Source: Halopseudomonas oceani
GTDB taxonomy: Bacteria > Pseudomonadota > Gammaproteobacteria > Pseudomonadales > Pseudomonadaceae
NCBI RefSeq assembly: GCF_002903165.1
Contig: NZ_PPSK01000004.1
Span: forward strand, 267,483-331,482
DNA length: 64,000 nt
Direction of reading: 5' to 3'
This document shows positions 9,530-18,601 of this stretch, in pieces. A program made the position numbers and the translations under genes. Within the stretch, counting starts at the first letter, position 1, and each line of letters opens with the position of its first letter. The notes beneath the pieces are model-generated. The model was not told the origin of the DNA. It searched no databases and saw nothing but the letters and a program-made list of their open reading frames with translations.

Positions 9530-10951
9530 TCACTGCAATTCAGCCGCGAGCCCCCCCAGCCGCCGGATCTTTTCTCGAACCTCAGGCGTCAGGGCGCTGC
9601 CGACGTTCAGACGCATGAAGTCAACATGCCGCGGGCCGACCGAAAACACACTACCGGGAAAGATATGAATGCCGTCATCGAGCGCCTGCTGGAACAGTTT
9701 GCGCGAATCCCGGTGCTCGGGCAGCCTCACCCAGAGCACGCATCCGCCTTCCGGCGGGTGTACCCAGGTGCCCGGCGGAAAGGCCTGTCGCACCAGTTCC
9801 AGCGCCTCGCCAACCTGCCGGTGAAGCGCCGCCCGGAGCTGGACCAGATGCTGGGCATATCCGCCGCTCTCGAGGAAGCGCGCCATGACCAGTTGCGGAC
9901 CGGCAGCTGTGGTAATACTACTGATCTGCTTGAGTTCGCGCAGCCGGTCGTGAAAGCGACCGCCTGCGACCCAACCCAGTCGCAGACCTGGCATCAGTGA
10001 TTTGGAAAAGGAGTTGCAGTAGATCACCATCCCGCTGTGATCAAACGCCTTGGCCGGCGGCGTGTCGCCACCGTAGGCCGTGTCGCCCCAAATATCATTC
10101 TCGATCAGAGGCACCTGATATTGGCTGGACAGTTGCACAAGCCGCCGCTTGCGCTCAGTGGACATGACATATCCCAGCGGATTCTGCACATTGCAGGACA
10201 CAATGCAGGCCTTGACCTGCCCGCGCCTGAAGGCCTGCTCCAGCGAGTAAAGGCAAATGCCGTCGCGGTAATGGGTCGGCACCTCAAGCGCCCTGCGCCC
10301 CAGCACTTCCAGAGCCAGCAGGCTGCCGTAATAGGTTGGCGACTCTACCGCGACCACGTCACCTGGCCGGGTCACGGCGCGCAGAGCCAGTTCAATCGCT
10401 TCCATGCAGCCGTTGGTGACCAGGATATCGTTGTCGGCGATTGCCACTTCGTGCCCCATACTCCGCAACGCCAACTGGCGGGTCAGTAACGGCAGGCCAT
10501 TGGGGTGACTATAGTCCCATAGGGTTCGAGTGTGACGCCGGCTGGCATCGCGCCACAACCGCATGACTTTCTCCACCGGCATCAGACTGGCATCCGGCAA
10601 GGCAATCCCCAGGTGCAGTGCCTGTGACAGTGCATAGGGCTCCATGTAGTGGAGAATCTCGTCGCTGAGCGACACCTCGACCGGCAACACCGGGAAATGG
10701 CTCAGATTGGCGCTCAGGCCTATCGCGGGCAGTTGCTCACGGACATAGGCCCCGGAGCGTTCCCGCACTTCGATGTAGCCATCCATCTCCAACTTGTGCA
10801 GCGACTGAATGGTGGTATTGACACTGACGCCGAAGGTCTTACTCAGCACCCGCACCGATGGCAGGCGTTCGCCCGGCGCAAAGCCGCCCCGGCGGATGCG
10901 GGCAGCCAGCTGTTCGCACAGGGTTTCATACAAAAATAGCTCTTGAGCCAT
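9530..10951 (-). CDS. MocR-type regulator (GntR winged helix + aminotransferase-like domain)
   Basis: A 473-aa protein. Residues about 10-70 form a GntR winged helix (RIRRGGFAPGERLPSVRVLSKTFGVSVNTT). Residues 110-470 form a fold-type I PLP aminotransferase domain with the Lys-bearing motif YCNSFSKSLMPGLRLGWVAGG. MocR proteins use PLP-bound ligands as effectors rather than catalysing turnover. It is divergent from the RidA-MFS pair at 11145-12823 across a 193-bp region with palindromes, which suggests it controls that pair. RidA deaminates reactive enamines made by PLP enzymes, so an amino acid-derived signal is plausible. Confidence 0.88.
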   Translation of the reverse strand: MAQELFLYETLCEQLAARIRRGGFAPGERLPSVRVLSKTFGVSVNTTIQSLHKLEMDGYIEVRERSGAYVREQLPAIGLSANLSHFPVLPVEVSLSDEILHYMEPYALSQALHLGIALPDASLMPVEKVMRLWRDASRRHTRTLWDYSHPNGLPLLTRQLALRSMGHEVAIADNDILVTNGCMEAIELALRAVTRPGDVVAVESPTYYGSLLALEVLGRRALEVPTHYRDGICLYSLEQAFRRGQVKACIVSCNVQNPLGYVMSTERKRRLVQLSSQYQVPLIENDIWGDTAYGGDTPPAKAFDHSGMVIYCNSFSKSLMPGLRLGWVAGGRFHDRLRELKQISSITTAAGPQLVMARFLESGGYAQHLVQLRAALHRQVGEALELVRQAFPPGTWVHPPEGGCVLWVRLPEHRDSRKLFQQALDDGIHIFPGSVFSVGPRHVDFMRLNVGSALTPEVREKIRRLGGLAAELQ

Positions 10952-11025
10952 GGCATTCCTTGCCCCACAGCGGAGATAGCTGCGATCGCGTGTGTTCTTG
11001 TAAGTATGCGGCGAGTGTAACCAGC

Positions 11026-11086
11026 CAGCTGCGCAGCTGCAAAGCAGACAGCCGATTGCAGTATACCGCGCTTGACATCAAGTCAA
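11026..11086. promoter_or_regulatory. Divergent control region between mocR-type gene and ridA: palindrome and -35-like element
   Basis: A perfect 14-bp palindrome CAGCTGCGCAGCTG lies at 11026-11039. Further on, TTGACATCAAGTCAA (11072-11086) is an inverted repeat with 5-bp arms that also contains a consensus -35 hexamer TTGACA facing ridA. A regulator binding here would occlude the promoter. No strong -10 hexamer is visible 17 bp downstream. Confidence 0.4.
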
Positions 11087-11144
11087 CCTGAGGTTTTACA
11101 GTGCGCCGGTCTCCTCCACTGATGCTCTCCAAGGAATCTCTGCC

Positions 11145-11588
11145 ATGCCGCAAACGCGCACCATGCCTCGCCTACAGGCGATCAATCCGATCGGTCTGTA
11201 CGACCCCTCAGCCAATGGTTATTCACACCTGATGCTGGCACCAGCCAACGCGCGCTGGCTGTTCGTTGCTGGTCAAGGGGGCGAAGACGTCAATGGTACG
11301 TTGTCAGACGACTTTGCCGAGCAACTGCAGCAATGTCTGGACAACCTACAGCGGGCACTGACGGCCGGCGGTGCCCGTTTTGCTCAGATCGCCAAGCTGA
11401 CAGTGCTGGTGGTTGACCACAGCGAAGCCAGATTGGCGTTGATCAGTGAAGCCCTGGCCAGTGCGGCGGGCGCTGATATGGCCCCGGCCTGCACCCTGAT
11501 CCCGGTGCCGCGACTGGCACTGGATGGCATGCTGATCGAGATCGACGCCACCGCTTGCCTGCCGGCAAGCCCGGAGCAGGCCGCATGA
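11145..11588 (+). CDS. RidA-family (YjgF/Rid) protein
   Basis: A 147-aa Rid-family protein, slightly longer than housekeeping RidA (about 128). It contains LFVAGQGGEDVNG, FAEQLQQCLDNLQRALTAGGARFAQIAKLTVLVVDH and a C-terminal LIPVPRLALDGMLIEIDATA. The IEIDA block is typical. The Arg that binds the imine carboxylate in true RidA (R105 of the E. coli type, in an xxRxxxP context) appears as PVPRLAL, so deaminase activity is possible. The start at 11145 has AAGGAA about 10 nt upstream; an in-frame ATG at 11163 is an alternative. It overlaps the MFS start by ATGA. Confidence 0.87.
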   Translation: MPQTRTMPRLQAINPIGLYDPSANGYSHLMLAPANARWLFVAGQGGEDVNGTLSDDFAEQLQQCLDNLQRALTAGGARFAQIAKLTVLVVDHSEARLALISEALASAAGADMAPACTLIPVPRLALDGMLIEIDATACLPASPEQAA

Positions 11589-12823
11589 GCACTAGGGCAA
11601 ACGCCAGCGAAAACGGCTACCTCTCGACCGCAACCCTCTTGATGATGGCCACCGCCACCGGCCTGTGCGCAGGCGCCAACTACTTCAATCAGCCGCTGCT
11701 CTCCTCAATGGCCCATGCACTGAATATCAGTGAGGAGATGGCCGCTACAACCGTGACGCTATCCCAGGTAGCCTACGCCCTTGGCCTGCTGTTTCTGGTG
11801 CCGCTGGGCGACAAACTGGAGCAGCGCGCACTGGCCGTCGGCCTGATGTTATTGGCTGCCAGCGGGCTGGCGATCAGTGGCTGGGGTGGCAGCTTTTCGC
11901 TGTTGGTTGTCGGCACGCTGATCACTGGCGTGTTCTCGGTTGCCGCGCAAACGCTGGTGCCGATGGCCGCCAACCTGTCTGACCCGCTGCGCAGCGGGCG
12001 CGCGGTCGGCCTGGTAATGAGCGGTCTGCTGGCCGGGATTCTGTTGGCGCGAACGGCTGCCGGTTTGCTGTCGGAGATCGGCGGCTGGGAGACGGTGTAT
12101 CAGGTCAGCGCGGTGCTGATGGTGCTGCTGGCCGGCGCTTTGTTGCGGGTGCTGCCGCAGGCGCGCAATCCCGCCCCTCAGAGCTACGGCGCGACGATGC
12201 GCTCGCTGCTCAAGCTGGCAGCCGAACACCCACGCCTACGCACCCGCTCCGTACTCGGCGGCCTGGTCTTTGGTTCGGTCAGTGCCCTGTTCTCGACTAT
12301 GGCGCTGCTGCTCTCCGCGCCGCCGTTCGGCCTGAGCGATAGTCAGATCGGCCTGATCGGGTTGATTGGCGTGGCCGGCGTTGTCACAGCGAGCCTGGCC
12401 GGGCGCTTGTCTGATCGCGGGCTAGGCCAACCTGTCACCCTGATTGCCATCGGCATATTGCTGCTTGGCTGGATAGGTCTGTATCTCGGCAGCGGTAGTC
12501 TGCTGACCTTTCTGCTCGCGCTGCTGGTACTCGATGTTGCCCTGCCCGCCGTGCATATCAGCAACCAGAGCGTGATTTACAAGCTGGCGCCGCAAGCGCG
12601 GGCGCGCGTCAACGCCGTGTATATGACCTGCTACTTTATCGGAGCGTCCAGCGGCTCGGCACTGGGCGTTAGTGCCTGGAGCCACGCCGGATGGGCCGGC
12701 ACCTGCGCGGTCGGCGTCGGCTTCGGAGTAGTTGCACAGGCAGTGCTGGCATGGGACCAGAGCCTCAAGCGAGCAGACTCAGCGCAACAGACTGAACAGC
12801 AATGCCAGCCCCAACCCCAGTGA
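11585..12823 (+). CDS. MFS transporter (12-TM)
   Basis: A 412-aa major facilitator with about 12 hydrophobic helices. The first cytoplasmic motif A is FLVPLGDKLEQRALAVG and the periplasmic N-terminal GLCAGANYFNQPLLSSMA resembles the YfcJ/AraJ-like drug-efflux branch. The ATG at 11585 overlaps the ridA stop (ATGA), showing translational coupling. Its 3' end overlaps the convergent kinase/phosphatase gene by 45 bp. The substrate is unknown; the pairing with RidA and a MocR regulator suggests an amino acid derivative or toxic analogue. Confidence 0.87.
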   Translation: MSTRANASENGYLSTATLLMMATATGLCAGANYFNQPLLSSMAHALNISEEMAATTVTLSQVAYALGLLFLVPLGDKLEQRALAVGLMLLAASGLAISGWGGSFSLLVVGTLITGVFSVAAQTLVPMAANLSDPLRSGRAVGLVMSGLLAGILLARTAAGLLSEIGGWETVYQVSAVLMVLLAGALLRVLPQARNPAPQSYGATMRSLLKLAAEHPRLRTRSVLGGLVFGSVSALFSTMALLLSAPPFGLSDSQIGLIGLIGVAGVVTASLAGRLSDRGLGQPVTLIAIGILLLGWIGLYLGSGSLLTFLLALLVLDVALPAVHISNQSVIYKLAPQARARVNAVYMTCYFIGASSGSALGVSAWSHAGWAGTCAVGVGFGVVAQAVLAWDQSLKRADSAQQTEQQCQPQPQ

Positions 12824-14566
12824 GGTGAGCTGCCAGAACAGCACCGGGTTGCGCTCCAGCAGGGGAGCGCGTCCCACAGCAAGCATGGCAGCGCTGGGCT
12901 GACGCAGTTCGAAGACCAATTCCGAGAGGTCGTCAAAACGCTTGTACGGGTCCAGGCTCAGGGCACGGCGTAACACCGGGTCAAGCCAGGCTGGCAGGCT
13001 GCGCTGGGGCCCCAGCACCGAGCGGTAACGCAGCCGATGCTGCGCGGCGCGGCTTTGCGCACGAGCCAGTTCAGCACCATAGGGCAGTCCACCGCAAAGC
13101 AGTTGATAGGCAATGACAGCCAGTGAAAACTGGTCGGAGCGCACACTACCCTGCTCGCCCAGAAAATATTCCGGTGCGCTGTATTGGGCGGTGCCGAGAC
13201 GCTCACACGGGTGCTGCACACCAGCCTCCAGCAGACCGGCAACCCGCACCGCGCCAAAGTCGATCAGCCGCACACAGCCATTGGGGTCGATCATCACATT
13301 CGCCGGACGCAGATCCTGATGCAGCATCTCTAGCCGGTGAAAGGCGCGCAGCCCGCGGGCAATTTGCTCGACAATGTCGCGCACCCGCTCCAGCGGTGGT
13401 TGCGGATTGTCGCGCATCCACTGGGCCAAGGTCTGGCCTTCGATGTATTCGCACAGGCAATAGAGGCAGGTGCGCGGTCGGCCCGCCAACGCCGCTTTCA
13501 TCACATGGGGACTGTCGATGCGCCGGGCAATCCATTCCTCGGTCAGCAGCCGCTCCAGCTGGGCGCGATCATGCTGCTGCTCGACCGACAGCGCCTTGAG
13601 TACTAGTTGGGTACCGCTGACCTGCTCCTGCACCAGATAGACATGACTGCGGGCGCTGACGTGCAACTGACGGATCACCCGCAGGCCATCGATCACCTTG
13701 CCCGGTTCCAGCACCGGTGGCAGCGGCAGATCGGCAAACTGGCGGTGCAGTTCCGCCGCCTGCCCATTAGGCAAGCTGTCGATACGCAGCAATTGCACAG
13801 TCAGGTTATCGTCGCTGCCGTTGGCCAGCGCTTCGGCTACCAGCGCATCGGCGGCCTGCTGCAGGTCACCGTTACAGGCCTCGACCAACTCACTTACCCG
13901 CGCCGGGTCGATGAACTCGTAGACCCCGTCAGTCGCCATGAGCAACACTTCATCCGGCTCCAGCGCCAGTGTCTGATAGTCGATATCCACCCCGTCACTG
14001 ATACCCAGCGCCCGGGTCAGCTGACTCTGCTCGCCGAGCCAGACGCGGTGATCGACCGTGAGCTGTTCGAGGCTGCGCCGGTGAACCCGATAGATGCGTG
14101 CGTCGCCGACATGAAACAGGTGCGCGGTGGTCGACTTGATTACCAGCGCGCTGAAAGTGCAGACATAGCCGCGGTCACGGTCATAGCGATACTGGCTACG
14201 CCTGCCTTGCGCATGCAGCCATGAATTGAGCGCACTAATCACCCGCTCGCCGGCCTGCTTTACCGACCAGGGGTCTGCGGTGCAATAGTAATCCTGCACA
14301 AATCCATTGACCGCGGCCTGCGCTGCTTCCTGGCTGACCGCACTGGAGCTGATCCCGTCGGCCAGCGCCAGCACTGCGCCCTTGGCGGCCAATTGCGGCC
14401 CGTCAGGAATCCGCGCTGCACAATGATCCTGATTGACCGCCTTGCGGCCAGCGCGGGAGCACTGCCCCAGCGTCAACCGCAACGTTGTCACCACCGGGCC
14501 GGCACGATCTGCAATCGACTCTCGCAACACCGCTTCAGAGCGCGCGGGTCGGTGCGGTGCGGACAT
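12779..14566 (-). CDS. Bifunctional PP2C phosphatase / serine-threonine protein kinase, C-terminal membrane anchor
   Basis: A 595-aa fusion. Residues about 30-255 are a PP2C domain (RAGRKAVNQDHCAARIP, GAVLALADGISSS, VLLMATDGVYEFI metal-site motifs). Residues about 270-555 are a Hanks-type kinase: VLKAL with the ATP Lys, catalytic loop LHQDLRPANVMI (HQD instead of HRD), LIDFGAVRVAG and GTAQYSAPEYF. The last 20 residues form a single membrane helix (WQLTSLGLGLALLFSLL). Homologues sit in nitrate/nitrite assimilation loci of Pseudomonas (beside nirB and the nitrate transporter). It is last in the nirB-nirD-FNT unit, and its ATG overlaps the FNT gene by 32 bp. A role in post-translational control of nitrite or nitrate uptake is inferred. 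Confidence 0.9.
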   Translation of the reverse strand: MSAPHRPARSEAVLRESIADRAGPVVTTLRLTLGQCSRAGRKAVNQDHCAARIPDGPQLAAKGAVLALADGISSSAVSQEAAQAAVNGFVQDYYCTADPWSVKQAGERVISALNSWLHAQGRRSQYRYDRDRGYVCTFSALVIKSTTAHLFHVGDARIYRVHRRSLEQLTVDHRVWLGEQSQLTRALGISDGVDIDYQTLALEPDEVLLMATDGVYEFIDPARVSELVEACNGDLQQAADALVAEALANGSDDNLTVQLLRIDSLPNGQAAELHRQFADLPLPPVLEPGKVIDGLRVIRQLHVSARSHVYLVQEQVSGTQLVLKALSVEQQHDRAQLERLLTEEWIARRIDSPHVMKAALAGRPRTCLYCLCEYIEGQTLAQWMRDNPQPPLERVRDIVEQIARGLRAFHRLEMLHQDLRPANVMIDPNGCVRLIDFGAVRVAGLLEAGVQHPCERLGTAQYSAPEYFLGEQGSVRSDQFSLAVIAYQLLCGGLPYGAELARAQSRAAQHRLRYRSVLGPQRSLPAWLDPVLRRALSLDPYKRFDDLSELVFELRQPSAAMLAVGRAPLLERNPVLFWQLTSLGLGLALLFSLLR

Positions 14567-15344
14567 GGGTCGTGTACAGGGTCAGACCGGTAAACGCCAG
14601 GCCACCCACCAGGTTGCCCAGCGCCGTGGGGATTTCGTTCCAGATCATGTAATCCATCACCGAGAAATCGCCGCCCATGATCATCGCCGACGGGAACAGG
14701 AACATGTTCACCACCGAGTGCTCAAAGCCCATGAAAAAGAACAGCATGATTGGCATCCACATGGCGATAACCTTGCCGCTGACCGACGTCGAGATCATTG
14801 CGCCAACCACGCCCATCGATACCATCCAGTTGCACAACATGCCGCGAATGAAAATGGTCAGCCAGCCGGCCAGACCGTACTCGGCATAGCCCAAGGTGCG
14901 CGCTTCCCCGATGTGCGAGATCTTTTCACCAATCGGCCCTGGTTCGGTAGAAAAACCCATGGTGAAGACAAACGCCATCATCAATGCCACGGTCAACGCT
15001 CCGGCAAAGTTGCCGACAAACACCAGCCCCCAGTTGCGTAGTACGCCATTGACCGTCACGCCCGGTCGCTTGTCCAGCAACGCCAGCGGCGCCAGGACAA
15101 ACACCCCCGTGAGCAGGTCGAAGCCCATCAGATAGAGCATCACAAAGCCGACCGGGAACAGCATGGCGCCCACTAGCGGCGATCCGGTCTGCACCGTGAT
15201 GGTGACAGCAAACACCGCCGCCAGGGCCAGAATCGCCCCGGCCATATACGCGCGGATCAGGGTATCGCGGGTCGACATGAAGATTTTCGACTCGCCGGAG
15301 TCGACCATCTTGGTCACGAACTCATTTGGGATCAGGTAGGACAT
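14535..15344 (-). CDS. Formate/nitrite transporter (FNT) family channel, NirC-like
   Basis: A 269-aa FNT protein with six predicted helices and the characteristic half-helix segments. MLFPVGFVMLYLMGFDLLTGVFVLAP and GMLCNWMVSMGVVGAM/FFMGFEHSVVNMFLFP carry the conserved Asn and central His of the pore. It sits 43 nt downstream of nirD, so nitrite import to feed NirBD is the natural reading. In P. aeruginosa the equivalent slot is taken by a NasA-type MFS transporter. The SD GGAGAG is 7 nt upstream of the ATG. Confidence 0.9.
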   Translation of the reverse strand: MSYLIPNEFVTKMVDSGESKIFMSTRDTLIRAYMAGAILALAAVFAVTITVQTGSPLVGAMLFPVGFVMLYLMGFDLLTGVFVLAPLALLDKRPGVTVNGVLRNWGLVFVGNFAGALTVALMMAFVFTMGFSTEPGPIGEKISHIGEARTLGYAEYGLAGWLTIFIRGMLCNWMVSMGVVGAMISTSVSGKVIAMWMPIMLFFFMGFEHSVVNMFLFPSAMIMGGDFSVMDYMIWNEIPTALGNLVGGLAFTGLTLYTTHVRTAPTRAL

Positions 15345-15387
15345 GATTCAACTCTCCAGTTGGTAAAACGCAGTTTGGCCGACGGCT

Positions 15388-15750
15388 TCAGACCGCCAAC
15401 CCAATCTCGACCCGGTCACCGTGCAGGCGGGCGGGCCACACTTGCAGTCGCTGGTCGGGGTATTCGATGCACTGGCCATCGGTCAGACGGAAGTGCTGCT
15501 TGTACAGCGGCGAAGCAATCACCAGCTCACCCTTGAGCTGACCGACGATGCCTCGGCCGATCACGTTGGCGCCGGATTTGGGGTCACGGTTGGCAATGGC
15601 AAACAGCTGGTTCTCGCTCGGCAAGTGGAACAGCGCTACCTGCTCACCATCGAGCCAGGCCACCACGCCTGAGTTGGTAACCAGGTCGTCACGGGCGCAC
15701 AGCGGGCGCCACTGCAGAGCGGTTTGCGAAGATGTGCTGGAACGGGTCAT
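15388..15750 (-). CDS. nirD: Assimilatory nitrite reductase small subunit NirD
   Basis: A 120-aa Rieske-like NirD. It keeps the family landmarks VAWLDGEQVALFHLP, FAIANRDPKSGANVIGRGIVG, GELVIASPLYKQHFRLTDGQC and ends normally. As in E. coli NirD, the Cys/His ligands of a true Rieske cluster are absent; the subunit supports NADH-nitrite reductase assembly or activity. The ATG at 15750 overlaps the nirB stop (ATGA), which indicates coupled translation. Confidence 0.95.
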   Translation of the reverse strand: MTRSSTSSQTALQWRPLCARDDLVTNSGVVAWLDGEQVALFHLPSENQLFAIANRDPKSGANVIGRGIVGQLKGELVIASPLYKQHFRLTDGQCIEYPDQRLQVWPARLHGDRVEIGLAV

Positions 15751-18308
15751 TGCGCGGCCTCCTCGGCAACGGGAATCAGGTGCAGTTCGGAAGCCTTGAC
15801 CGGGCGACGCTGGCCGCGCTCCCTGACGAAGTGAATATCCGGATCATTACGCTCGTCGTTGACGAAGGTGCGGAAGCGCTTGAGTTTCTCCGGATCACTG
15901 ATGGCGTTTGCCCACTCACACTCGTAGCGGTCAACCACCAGTTGCATCTGGCTCTCCAGCTCGGCGCCGAGGCCCAGGCTGTCGTTGATGACCACGTCCT
16001 GCAGGTACTCCAGGCCGCCTTCCAGGCTCTCGCGCCAGACCGAGGTACGTTGCAGGCGATCCGCCGTGCGCACGTAGAACATCAGGAAACGGTCGATGTA
16101 CTTGATCAGCGTCGCGTCGTCGAGGTCGGTCGCGAACAGTTCGGCGTGGCGCGGACGCATGCCGCCGTTGCCAGCCACGTAGAGGTTCCAGCCCTTCTCG
16201 GTAGCGATCACGCCCACATCTTTGCTCTGCGCCTCGGCGCATTCGCGGGTGCAACCGGACACGGCGAACTTGATCTTGTGCGGTGAACGCAGGCCCTTGT
16301 AGCGGTCTTCCAGAGTCAGCGCCATACCTACGCTGTCCTGCACACCGTAGCGGCACCAGGTGCTGCCGACACAGGACTTCACCGTACGCAGCGACTTGCC
16401 GTAGGCGTGACCGGTCTCGAAGCCCGCTTCGATCAGCTCACCCCAGATGTCCGGCAGCTGGTGCAGTTCGGCGCCAAACAGGTCGATACGCTGACCGCCG
16501 GTGATCTTGGTGTAGAGGTCATATTTCTTGGCAACCTGCCCCAGCACGATCAACTTCTCCGGCGTGATCTCCCCCCCGGCGATGCGCGGCACAATCGAGT
16601 AGGTGCCATTCTTCTGCATGTTGGCCATGAAGGTGTCGTTGGTGTCCTGCAGCGGAATCAGGCCCGGATTGGTGATCGGCTGGTTCCAGCAGGACGCGAG
16701 AATCGACCCCACTGCCGGCTTGCAGATATCGCAGCCGTGATGACCACGACCGTGCTTGCTCAGCAGTTCTTCAAAACTCTCGATGCTCTCTACACGAACG
16801 ATGCCGTAGAGCTCCTGACGGGTGTGCGCGAAGTGCTCGCACAGGCTCTTGTCGACTTCGACGCCGCGAGCCGACAGTTCGTGCTCAAACACCTGCTTGA
16901 GCAGTGCCGCGCAACCACCGCAACCGGTCGCCGCCTTGGTGTTGGCCTTGAGTTCACCCAGATCGGTACAGCCGGCATCGACCTGACAGCACACCGCGCC
17001 CTTGCTGACGTTGTGGCAGGAACAGATGGTCGCGGTATCGGGCAGCGCATCGGCACCCAGCGTCGGAACGCCCTCGCCCACCGGCAGAATCAAGCTGGCC
17101 GGATCGGCCGGTAGTTTGATGCCGTTCAGGGCGTACTGCAGCAGAGTGTCGTAGTAGCTGTTGTCGCCAACCAGCACCGCACCGATCACCCGCTTGCCAT
17201 CGGCCGAAACCACCAGACGGCGATAGCTGTTGGTCACATCGTCGATATAGCGGTAACTGCGCGCCCCTTCGGTAGCGCCGTGGGCGTCGCCGATGGAGCC
17301 GACGTCGACGCCCAGCAGTTTCAGCTTGGTCGACATGTCCGCGCCGGAAAACGCCTCGTGCGGACGCCCCACCAGACTGGCTGCCAGATTGCGCGCCATG
17401 CTGTACCCCGGCGCAACCAGACCGAATACCCGGCCTTGCCAGGACGCACATTCGCCGATGGCGAAGATGGCCCGGTCATTGGTGCAGAAGCCGTCGTCGA
17501 TCACCACCCCGCCCCGCTCGGCAACGGCCAACCCGGCAGAGCGCGCCAGGGTGTCCTGCGGACGAATACCGGCAGAAAACACGATCAGGTCGGTTTCCAG
17601 TGACTCGCCGTCAGCGAAGTTCATGCGGTAGGCATAGTCGTCACCAGCGACGATCTCGCTGGTCGCGCGAGACAAATGCACGCCAACGCCAAGCGCTTCA
17701 ATCCGTGCTTTCAACGCGGCACCGCCGTCGTCATCCAGCTGCACCGGCATCAGCCGTGGCGCGAACTCGACCACATGCGCTTCCAGCCCCAGCGACGTGA
17801 GCGCGTTGGCGGCTTCCAGCCCGAGCAGGCCGCCACCGACCACAACGCCCCGGCGCGCACCGCTCGCCGCCGCACGAATCGCATCCAGATCATCCAACGT
17901 GCGGTAAACCAGTCGTGAGTTACCCTCAGCGCCCGGAATCGGCGGCACAAAGGGGTAGGAGCCGGTGGCCAGAATCAGTTTGTCATAGGCGATGCGGCCG
18001 TTGGCGGTGACCACCTCTTGCTGCGCGCGGTCGATCTCGAGCACCGCTTCATGCAAATGTGCCTGCACGCCGTGCTCGCTGTAATAGTCCGCAGCGCAGA
18101 GCGCCAGCGACTCGGCATCACGCCCACCGAAGTACTCCGACAGATGGACACGGTCATACGCCCGCTGGCGCTCTTCGCCGAACACGTGCACCTGATAATG
18201 GGCAAGTGCACCCTGCTCGACGAGCTGCTCGATGCAATGGTGTCCCACCATGCCATTGCCGATGATGATCAGCGTTTCTTTCTTGATTGGGGCAACGAAC
18301 GCATTCAT
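15747..18308 (-). CDS. nirB: NADH-dependent assimilatory nitrite reductase large subunit NirB
   Basis: An 853-aa cytoplasmic enzyme reducing nitrite to ammonium with NADH. Order of domains: FAD-binding IIIGNGMVGHHCIEQL (residues about 14-29); NAD-binding GVVVGGGLLGLEAANAL near 150; BFD-like [2Fe-2S] cysteines in TICSCHNVSKG and TGCGGCAALL (about 425-475); ferredoxin-like half-domain near 560; and the sirohaem/[4Fe-4S] cysteines in SCVGSTWCRYG and SGCTRECAEAQSKD (about 650-700). Length is normal. GAGGACAGG precedes the ATG at 18308. It heads nirB-nirD-FNT-kinase; no nitrate reductase gene (nasC) follows, so only nitrite use is guaranteed by this locus. Confidence 0.96.
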   Translation of the reverse strand: MNAFVAPIKKETLIIIGNGMVGHHCIEQLVEQGALAHYQVHVFGEERQRAYDRVHLSEYFGGRDAESLALCAADYYSEHGVQAHLHEAVLEIDRAQQEVVTANGRIAYDKLILATGSYPFVPPIPGAEGNSRLVYRTLDDLDAIRAAASGARRGVVVGGGLLGLEAANALTSLGLEAHVVEFAPRLMPVQLDDDGGAALKARIEALGVGVHLSRATSEIVAGDDYAYRMNFADGESLETDLIVFSAGIRPQDTLARSAGLAVAERGGVVIDDGFCTNDRAIFAIGECASWQGRVFGLVAPGYSMARNLAASLVGRPHEAFSGADMSTKLKLLGVDVGSIGDAHGATEGARSYRYIDDVTNSYRRLVVSADGKRVIGAVLVGDNSYYDTLLQYALNGIKLPADPASLILPVGEGVPTLGADALPDTATICSCHNVSKGAVCCQVDAGCTDLGELKANTKAATGCGGCAALLKQVFEHELSARGVEVDKSLCEHFAHTRQELYGIVRVESIESFEELLSKHGRGHHGCDICKPAVGSILASCWNQPITNPGLIPLQDTNDTFMANMQKNGTYSIVPRIAGGEITPEKLIVLGQVAKKYDLYTKITGGQRIDLFGAELHQLPDIWGELIEAGFETGHAYGKSLRTVKSCVGSTWCRYGVQDSVGMALTLEDRYKGLRSPHKIKFAVSGCTRECAEAQSKDVGVIATEKGWNLYVAGNGGMRPRHAELFATDLDDATLIKYIDRFLMFYVRTADRLQRTSVWRESLEGGLEYLQDVVINDSLGLGAELESQMQLVVDRYECEWANAISDPEKLKRFRTFVNDERNDPDIHFVRERGQRRPVKASELHLIPVAEEAAQ

Positions 18309-18348
18309 GGCCTGTCCTCAGTCACGGGTCCGCGGTTACGCAGACAAC

Positions 18349-18386
18349 AAAAAAGGCGCCTGCAACTGTCTCCAGTTGCAGGCGCC
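18349..18386 (-). terminator. Leader terminator (attenuator) ahead of nirB
   Basis: On the minus strand GGCGCCTGCAACTG pairs perfectly with CAGTTGCAGGCGCC (14 bp) around a GAGA tetraloop and is followed by TTTTTT. It ends only 41 nt before the nirB ATG and lies well downstream of the sigma-54 promoter, so it must be overcome for expression. In several proteobacteria nitrate/nitrite assimilation leaders are antiterminated by ANTAR proteins (NasT/NasR). I did not find the expected ANNGNN hexaloop pair convincingly, so the antiterminator is left open. Confidence 0.85.
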
Positions 18387-18486
18387 TTTGCCTTTGATTC
18401 TCAGATTGTGCTGCTCGGATCTGACGCTGTTTAACGCCTGCCCGAGCAATAAGCCTGGCTGTCATAGCTGGCTGTAAAACCCCGCA

Positions 18487-18502
18487 AGCAACCGCCGTGC
18501 CA
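18487..18502 (-). promoter_or_regulatory. Sigma-54 (-24/-12) promoter of the nirB operon
   Basis: TGGCACGGCGGTTGCT matches the sigma-54 consensus TGGCAC-N5-TTGCW exactly, on the minus strand. It predicts transcription from about 18476 and a leader of roughly 168 nt that contains the terminator at 18349-18386. Confidence 0.9.
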
Positions 18503-18601
18503 CATCCTGAATCCGCGCCAAGCACCTATGTAACGCACTGATATTTTTAATATTTAAACGAACATCTAGCGTCGTCTTGAACTATATCCGTTGCCTCTGC
18601 A

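Noticed and set aside
18387..18476. ANTAR-binding hexaloop pair in the nirB leader
   Set aside because: Several short hairpins can be drawn (for example GCTCGG/CCGAGC), but none shows two clean ANNGNN hexaloops, so the element is not called.
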